A DNA stretch of 64,000 nt from Bradyrhizobium frederickii (GTDB lineage: Bacteria; Pseudomonadota; Alphaproteobacteria; Rhizobiales; Xanthobacteraceae): the NCBI RefSeq assembly GCF_004570865.1, contig NZ_SPQS01000011.1, positions 124,001 through 188,000 of the forward strand, given 5' to 3'. Shown in pieces: positions 59,505 through 64,000 of this stretch. The notes beneath the pieces were generated by a model that saw nothing but the letters and a program-made list of their open reading frames with translations, was not told the DNA's origin and did not search any database. Position numbers and translations under genes: made by a program. Position 1 is the first letter of the stretch. Every line of letters begins with the position of its first letter.

Positions 59505-60947
59505 ATGTTGACCAAACGTGAACTGCTTCGCACTGCTGCGATGACGACGATCACCCTTGCAGCGACAAGGACCGTGCCGGCGTTTGCCCAGGCCAGCGCC
59601 GACCGACCGGGCTTCCTGAAGGCAAAAGACGTTGCCGAGGCAGGCTTCATCTACGGCCTGCCGATCGTGATGAACTATGCCGTCATGTATGAATACGCCG
59701 TGGATCGCAATTCGGGGCAGTTCAAGGCGCCGTTCAATCAGATAAAGAACGAGCCCAACGTGTTCACTTACAAGGACACCGCCATCGTAACGCCGAACAG
59801 CGACACGCCCTATTCATTCGTGTGGATGGACCTGCGGGCGGAGCCGATCATTCTTTCCGTTCCGGCAGTGGACCCTAAGCGCTACTATTCGGTGATGCTC
59901 TGCGACGGCAGCACCTACAACTATGGCTACATCGGTAACCGTGCCACGGGAAGCGAGGCCGGCGATTACATGGTGGTGGGGCCGGACTGGAAGGGTGCGA
60001 CCCCGCCTGGAATAAAGAAGGTGTTCCGGTCAAGTACGCAGTTTTCAGTTGCCGGCTATCGCACCCAGCTTTTCAACGCCGACGACCTCGATAACGTCAA
60101 GAAGGTGCAAGACGGGTACAAAGTGCAGACGCTTTCTGCCTATCTGAAACAACCGGTCACGACTGCCGCGGCGACAATCGACTTTCCAAAGATCGACAAG
60201 GAGCTCGTGAAGACCAATTTCTTCGAATTCCTCGATTTTGCCCTACAGTTTGCTCCCGTCCAGGAGAACGAGAAGGAAATGCGCGCAAAGCTTGCCACCA
60301 TCGGCGTTGGACCCGGCAAGACCTTCAACTTCAGAGACCTGCCGCTGGAGCAGAAGCTCGAAATCGGCCTGGGAATGAAGGAAGGGGAGCGGAAGGTCGA
60401 TGAGGCTGTCGCGTCGGTCGGCAAGGATGTCAACGGCTGGCGGGTCAGTTCGTTGCCGGGCGATAGCGCGCATTACAACGGTGACTGGCTGAAGCGCGCT
60501 GTCGCCGCCAAGGCCGGCATCTACGGCAACGATGCAGTGGAGGCGGTGTACCCACTCACTCGCACCGACAGTGATGGCCAGACACTCGATGGCAGCAAGC
60601 ACACCTACACGCTGACATTCGCTCCGGGTCAGCAGCCGCCGGTGAATGCCTTCTGGTCCATCACAATGTACGACGGAAAAACGCAGCTTCTCATCGAAAA
60701 CCCGATCAACCGGTACCTGATCAATTCACCGATGCTGTCCGGCATGAAGACCAGCACCGATGGATCGCTGACGTTCTACATCCAGAACAAGTCACCGGGC
60801 GCCGACAAGGAAGCCAATTGGCTGCCGGCTCCGGACGGCCCGATTTATCTGGTGATGCGGCTCTACTGGCCGAAGACAGAGCCACCTTCGATCCTGCCCG
60901 CGGGCGAAGGAACCTGGCAGCCGCCCGGAATAAAGAGGGTTTCGTAG
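59505..60947 (+). CDS. DUF1254/DUF1214 exported protein, second copy
   Basis: The 480-residue product has an export signal (KRELLRTAAMTTITLAATRT, ending AFA), the DUF1254 half (EAGFIYGLPIVMNYAVMYEY, PNSDTPYSFVWMDLRAEPII) and the DUF1214 half (NAFWSITMYDGKTQLLIENP, DGSLTFYIQNKSPGADKEAN, WLPAPDGPIYLVMRLYWPK). It is a diverged paralogue of the upstream protein, separated by a hairpin and 113 bp. AAGGAG precedes ATG 59505. Function is unknown. Confidence 0.93.
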   Translation: MLTKRELLRTAAMTTITLAATRTVPAFAQASADRPGFLKAKDVAEAGFIYGLPIVMNYAVMYEYAVDRNSGQFKAPFNQIKNEPNVFTYKDTAIVTPNSDTPYSFVWMDLRAEPIILSVPAVDPKRYYSVMLCDGSTYNYGYIGNRATGSEAGDYMVVGPDWKGATPPGIKKVFRSSTQFSVAGYRTQLFNADDLDNVKKVQDGYKVQTLSAYLKQPVTTAAATIDFPKIDKELVKTNFFEFLDFALQFAPVQENEKEMRAKLATIGVGPGKTFNFRDLPLEQKLEIGLGMKEGERKVDEAVASVGKDVNGWRVSSLPGDSAHYNGDWLKRAVAAKAGIYGNDAVEAVYPLTRTDSDGQTLDGSKHTYTLTFAPGQQPPVNAFWSITMYDGKTQLLIENPINRYLINSPMLSGMKTSTDGSLTFYIQNKSPGADKEANWLPAPDGPIYLVMRLYWPKTEPPSILPAGEGTWQPPGIKRVS

Positions 60948-61077
60948 AGCTGCAAATTTCAGCCCGTGTATTGGTCCCGCCGCCGGTTTGCGACGGGAAC
61001 GGCATGACACCGAGGTAAGTCAGTCCGTCGATCAATGGCCGAGAAGAGCTGAATGGCGATACCTGAGGGAGCCTGTG

Positions 61078-61288
61078 ATGCTCGTCATCCTGACGCTCTA
61101 ATATCGTCCTGGTGTGGCTCGTCTTCTCCAAGCTCAAGCTGGTTCGCTGGGGCTCCGGCACCGCGGCCGTGCTGACCGGCGCGTTCATCCTCTCGGTGTT
61201 CGAGGCGATGTTCAACTATTTGACGCCGTCGGGAAGTATCGTCGTGATCTCGCGGGTCGTTGAGGTTGCGCCCAACGTGTCCGGCTAG
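61078..61288 (+). pseudogene. N-terminal fragment of a HlyD-type membrane fusion gene
   Basis: ATG 61078 starts MLVILTL and stops; shifting one frame restores IVLVWLVFSKLKLVRWGSGT then FEAMFNYLTPSGSIVVISRV and VEVAPNVSG before a stop at 61286. This is the membrane anchor and first beta-segment of HlyD-like secretion proteins (VxVAPxVSGxV). The coiled coil and C-terminal barrel are missing. Confidence 0.72.
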
Positions 61289-61339
61289 GTCACGTGCCGG
61301 AGACCGCAATCTCGCCCTGTCCCACCGATTTCAAGGACG

Positions 61340-61435
61340 GCAAGCCTGCCAGCGAGGGCGGTGCACAAGGCCTGCTTCTCCTGCCACGAGCCCGCTAAGG
61401 ATCGCGACTACATCTTCACCCGCTACGCCCGTTGA
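61340..61435 (+). pseudogene. C-terminal fragment of a cytochrome P460-type protein
   Basis: The sequence encodes AVHKACFSCHEPAKDRDYIF then TRYAR and a stop, with a CxxCH heme motif at 61373-61387. This matches the C-terminus of cytochrome P460-like proteins (ACFxCHxPxKDRDYVFTRY). A preceding FKDGKPASEG segment lies in another frame, so the fragment is both truncated and frameshifted. Confidence 0.7.
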
Positions 61436-61443
61436 TATCCAAA

Positions 61444-61619
61444 GTGGAGGCGGCGGTGCGCTTCGCTGCCGAGCTCGGTTACGCGGTCACGGTGGTCAGC
61501 GACGCCATCGCGAGCTACTCGGATCGGGAGATGCACGCAGCGCTGGAGTCAACATGCCGAACTGCGCCAGTGCCATTGTGACCACGAACGAAGCTGTTGC
61601 CGTGATCTCCTCCGGGTGA
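61444..61619 (+). pseudogene. C-terminal fragment of an isochorismatase-family hydrolase
   Basis: One frame encodes VEAAVRFAAELGYAVTVVSD then AIASYSDREMHAALES; a shift then restores NMPNCASAIVTTNEAVAVIS before the stop at 61617. This is the C-terminal third of cysteine hydrolases (VExAxRxAxELGYxVxVVxDA...MHxA). The catalytic residues are missing. Confidence 0.7.
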
Positions 61620-61987
61620 GCCTTCGCATGAGCGTCAATTCCAGGTGACATACATTGGGGTGCAGGCCAGCGCTGTCACCATAGTCCAACTGCCTGGTTG
61701 ATCATATTCGATCTCGCATGGCTTCTGCACTCAGCAGCCGATGCTGGAGCGACTTTGGCGAATGTGTCCGATGTGACGCGATGCGGGGATGCGGGTGTGC
61801 GTCACTCAATGGTGAGCATCCCGATTTGCCATTCGCGCAGCTGTGATTGTTCACAGCGTGTTTTTCCCGAGCGCATACCCACCTAATGTTCATCCAAGAA
61901 ACTCGAAGGAAACGCGTTCAACAGAGCAGCCGATTCGAACCAGCGCGAATGCTCCGCACAAAAACAACAGCCGTTAGGAGCACGACC
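61620..61987. other. Gap with no recognisable gene
   Basis: This 368-bp stretch follows the debris field. I see no gene, repeat or convincing promoter palindrome. The right end should hold the promoter of the secreted protein at 61988. Confidence 0.45.
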
Positions 61988-62266
61988 ATGACTGGATTCA
62001 GGACCTTTGTTATTGCAGCGATGATGTCGATTGGCGCGATAAGCTCTGCAAGCGCCCAGTGCCCATTGTGGGCGACTCAAGATCCAGATTCGTTTCAGGC
62101 GCAATATCCCGATCGGGATGTGTTGAACGACTGCGAACTGACTCCAGCAGGCAGAATGGGCCTGGAACGCCCCGGCGGCGCCGCTCCCGTGTTTGGGCTC
62201 AACAGGCCTTATGAGACAGCGCCTGGCGTTGCCCAGCACCACGGCTTTCACAACCGATCGCGGTGA
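61988..62266 (+). CDS. Small secreted protein, possibly with a 3' frameshift
   Basis: The 92-residue product has a signal peptide ending SSASA and a mature part with CPLWATQDPDSFQAQYPDRD then VLNDCELTPAGRMGLERPGG, with two cysteines. AGGAG precedes ATG 61988. Near its 3' end a neighbouring frame continues with TTDRGEYLKMDPDGRIPAEK to a stop at 62313-62315, suggesting that a one-base change has altered the natural C-terminus. Function unknown; the body resembles a small secreted family frequent in Bradyrhizobium. Confidence 0.72.
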   Translation: MTGFRTFVIAAMMSIGAISSASAQCPLWATQDPDSFQAQYPDRDVLNDCELTPAGRMGLERPGGAAPVFGLNRPYETAPGVAQHHGFHNRSR

Positions 62267-62400
62267 GTATCTGAAAATGGATCCGGATGGTCGGATTCCG
62301 GCGGAGAAACCGTAGCGCGCCAAGTCGAATGACCAAAAATCAATCCGCGCACCTTTCGGTACACGACCGCTCTCAGCGATTGCTAGGTGCTTGATCCCGC

Positions 62401-62450
62401 TGGTGGGCCCGGCAGGACTCGAACCTGCAACCAGACTGCATGAGCGGCCT
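62401..62450 (-). tRNA. Truncated tRNA 3' end (tRNA-Met-like)
   Basis: On the minus strand the sequence ends GCAGGTTCGAGTCCTGC followed by CGGGCCCACCA: a complete T-arm (stem GCAGG/CCTGC, loop TTCGAGT), a 3' acceptor strand CGGGCCC, discriminator A and encoded CCA. The preceding CCGCTCATGCAGTC resembles a CAT-anticodon arm, but its stem no longer pairs well and the D-arm and 5' acceptor (expected GGGCCCG) are absent. It is therefore a tRNA fragment, not a working gene. Such 3' ends are typical attachment-site remnants of integrated elements. Confidence 0.75.
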
Positions 62451-62530
62451 GGATCAGCAGAACGCCCTTGTTTTTTCGAGGTTTTCTACGTCGACAATTT
62501 GCGATCTTCTGCGTTCGTTCAGGTTCATGC

Positions 62531-62548
62531 GGGACCCAATCGGGTCCC
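62531..62548. repeat. Perfect inverted repeat
   Basis: GGGACCC (62531-62537) and GGGTCCC (62542-62548) are inverted around AATC in the non-coding stretch between the tRNA fragment and the DUF4105 gene. The remainder of 62451-62736 shows nothing. Confidence 0.55.
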
Positions 62549-62736
62549 CGACAGGACCCGAAGAACAAAGGAGAACGGCTGGCATCATATGAGATCAACC
62601 GCCATGCCCTGCGTTCCAGCCAATGCTGTGAATCTGCTTCCGTTTTCGGCGGCATAGGGGACATGGCTGGACTTGCTATTTCCGCGAGAGGTCGTAGATC
62701 AGCGATTAGACCCACAAGCTCATGAGTCCTCTCCAG

Positions 62737-63756
62737 TTAAGGCAGGACTATTGTCGGCAAGGATAAGCGAATCCGCTGCGAGAAATCGGCTCCGCCATCG
62801 GCCGCCTGTGCGGCTTCGTTGATCAGGGATCCTCGCCTCAGTTCATCAAATGGCAGCGTCGTGTCTATCCGGCCCGAGTGGTACAGGTAGCTGTCGATCA
62901 GTCCGTTGAGGAGATGGCGAATGTCGAACCGGCCCCTCCGGCCGGCCGCATTCGCATAGCGCACGATGTTGACCGTACAGCTGTTGGTCAACAGATGATA
63001 GAACTCTGGCTGATCGGCGAGTTCGTTGATGCGCGTCAAATAAACCAGCAGTAGACGGCGCACGTCTTCGGCCGATGCATTGAGGCGATACAGGTACACC
63101 GGCTCCTGACGATGGTTGGTACGCACGCCTACGACGTCAGGTTCTTCACCTACGACGTAGATTAACTCGAATTGCTTGAACAAGGAGGCAACGGGCGCAA
63201 AGCCTTCGCCGACTTCGGGGCGCGTCTCGATGGAGATAGCCAGTGGCGGCGCATTGTCGAAGATAAAACTCACGAACGTGTGTCCGACCGGCCCCTCGGC
63301 AAAGTAGGAAACGTAGAAATCAAGGGCAATCAAGTGCGACAGCGACACCACGCGCTCCTCGTAGCGCACAGTAAAGTCGTTCCGGCTTCGGTAGTCGAAG
63401 TTACGTACACCGGTCAGGCGCACGTGGTCGCCTTCGATAACCGCGCGCGGCATCACCGCGACTTCCGGCCGCCAATGGCGGTTGTGCGAGGGTGGGATTG
63501 CGATCCACCATGCGACGACAGCGGAAAACATCACGAGGAAGACAACGGACATGCGCCGTTGGCGCGAGAGCCAGAGCGCCCAAATCGCGAACGCCGCAAA
63601 CGCTCCGGCCAAGATGGTACGTGGCCCGCCCCAAGGCAAGTTCGAGTAATAGATGGCCAGAACGGCCCATGTGACGAGTACGATCCGGCAGAGAAAGCCA
63701 ATTATTTCGGTCGACCAGCCGAACGACGTGGATACGAACTTCCGGACTGAACTCAC
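62737..63756 (-). CDS. DUF4105 membrane-anchored protein
   Basis: The 339-residue product has three N-terminal hydrophobic helices (about 17-40, 45-65, 70-90) and a periplasmic DUF4105-like domain: RNFDYRSRNDFTVRYEERVV, SHLIALDFYVSYFAEGPVGH then TFVSFIFDNA, ETRPEVGEGFAPVASLFKQF and a cysteine-centred LLTNSCTVNIVRYANAAG. The conserved His (VGHTF) and Cys (NSCT) suggest a papain/NlpC-like fold. Function is unknown. It lies beyond the tRNA fragment and may be outside the putative island. Confidence 0.9.
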   Translation of the reverse strand: MSSVRKFVSTSFGWSTEIIGFLCRIVLVTWAVLAIYYSNLPWGGPRTILAGAFAAFAIWALWLSRQRRMSVVFLVMFSAVVAWWIAIPPSHNRHWRPEVAVMPRAVIEGDHVRLTGVRNFDYRSRNDFTVRYEERVVSLSHLIALDFYVSYFAEGPVGHTFVSFIFDNAPPLAISIETRPEVGEGFAPVASLFKQFELIYVVGEEPDVVGVRTNHRQEPVYLYRLNASAEDVRRLLLVYLTRINELADQPEFYHLLTNSCTVNIVRYANAAGRRGRFDIRHLLNGLIDSYLYHSGRIDTTLPFDELRRGSLINEAAQAADGGADFSQRIRLSLPTIVLP

Positions 63757-63994
63757 CTGCCTCCTCCTGCCGCATCAGTGCCGAACCCAGAATCGGTGCG
63801 CCGGACACCGGGGCGAGCGCACTATATTGCTAGAGAGGCGTCAGCCGGCAGTGTACACTGATTGGCGCCTCTTGCTTGAGTTGTGGTATAGACCGGACAA
63901 TCGGGCCGCAATCTTGGTGAGAGATAATAAGCGCTTTTGAGAAATCAAAGCTGCAACAAAGCCTGCCGCTGCCTCCGAATACAAGGAGCCGAAA

Positions 63995-64000
63995 ATGCAG
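63995..64000 (+). CDS. Start of a gene running out of the window
   Basis: AAGGAG at 63983-63988 lies seven bases before ATG 63995, and only Met-Gln is visible. The product cannot be told. Confidence 0.45.

Noticed and set aside
62383..62715. A 110-residue minus-strand frame containing QVRVLPGPP
   Set aside because: That string is the translation of a tRNA 3' end, so the frame is not a protein gene.

Overview
The window looks like a chromosomal segment of a Bradyrhizobium-type alphaproteobacterium. It is GC-rich, its genes end mostly in GC-biased codons, and it carries families typical of Rhizobiales (IalB, FixJ-type response regulators, DUF2092/DUF2950/DUF3300 secreted proteins, DUF1254 proteins). 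No rRNA, CRISPR array or intact insertion sequence was seen. The genus is inferred from gene content and remembered family distributions, not from a search.

Region 1 (1-21.2 kb) is an envelope and energy-stress island that appears to be controlled by oxygen. Two response regulators sit at the left edge. Six 14-bp FNR/FixK-type palindromes (TTGAY-N4-RTCAA) lie 57-103 bp upstream of translation starts. They precede an Ig-like secreted protein, an AspT antiporter/hydrolase/IalB operon, a PLP-dependent decarboxylase plus a second AspT antiporter, a PPK2 polyphosphate kinase operon, a membrane-fusion-protein pair, a DUF2092 operon ending near an ABC-substrate-domain sensor kinase, and a DUF3300-DUF2950 operon. 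The DUF3300 protein carries a C-terminal endosialidase-type (S74) chaperone domain with its Ser-Lys pair intact. A SulP transporter collapsed by deletion lies inside this island.

Region 2 (21-28.5 kb) holds an MBL hydrolase / FAD oxidoreductase / haloperoxidase-like hydrolase set flanked by AraC regulators. It is followed by about 1.2 kb of gene debris: truncated epoxide hydrolase, GlxA-like regulator, Lrp regulator and nucleotide cyclase.

Region 3 (28.5-36 kb) has a GGDEF-EAL protein diverging from a PstS-like binding protein, then a cytochrome b protein fused to an ethylbenzene-dehydrogenase-type heme domain together with a 2Fe-2S flavoreductase. An IS91-type transposase remnant and an AT-rich gap close the region.

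Region 4 (36-50 kb) is a catabolic or detoxification district: dehalogenase/epoxide-hydrolase-type enzyme, two-domain glyoxalase, LysR regulator with a clear operator, AraC regulator, two isochorismatase-family hydrolases, haloperoxidase-type hydrolase, XapX, YtcJ-type amidohydrolase, DoxX, secreted glyoxalase-like protein, alginate-export-type porin, DUF1275 membrane protein and a class III adenylate cyclase. The tight overlaps from 42.05 to 48.4 kb indicate one long transcription unit.

Region 5 (50-64 kb) contains an old-yellow-enzyme fragment, a winged-helix/NB-ARC-like regulator, a second copy of the AraC regulator, an SphA-type porin, two intact DUF1254 proteins preceded by stubs of two more, another debris field (HlyD, cytochrome P460 and isochorismatase pieces), a truncated tRNA 3' end on the minus strand, and a DUF4105 membrane protein. 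The truncated tRNA and clustered debris suggest the edge of an old integrated element.
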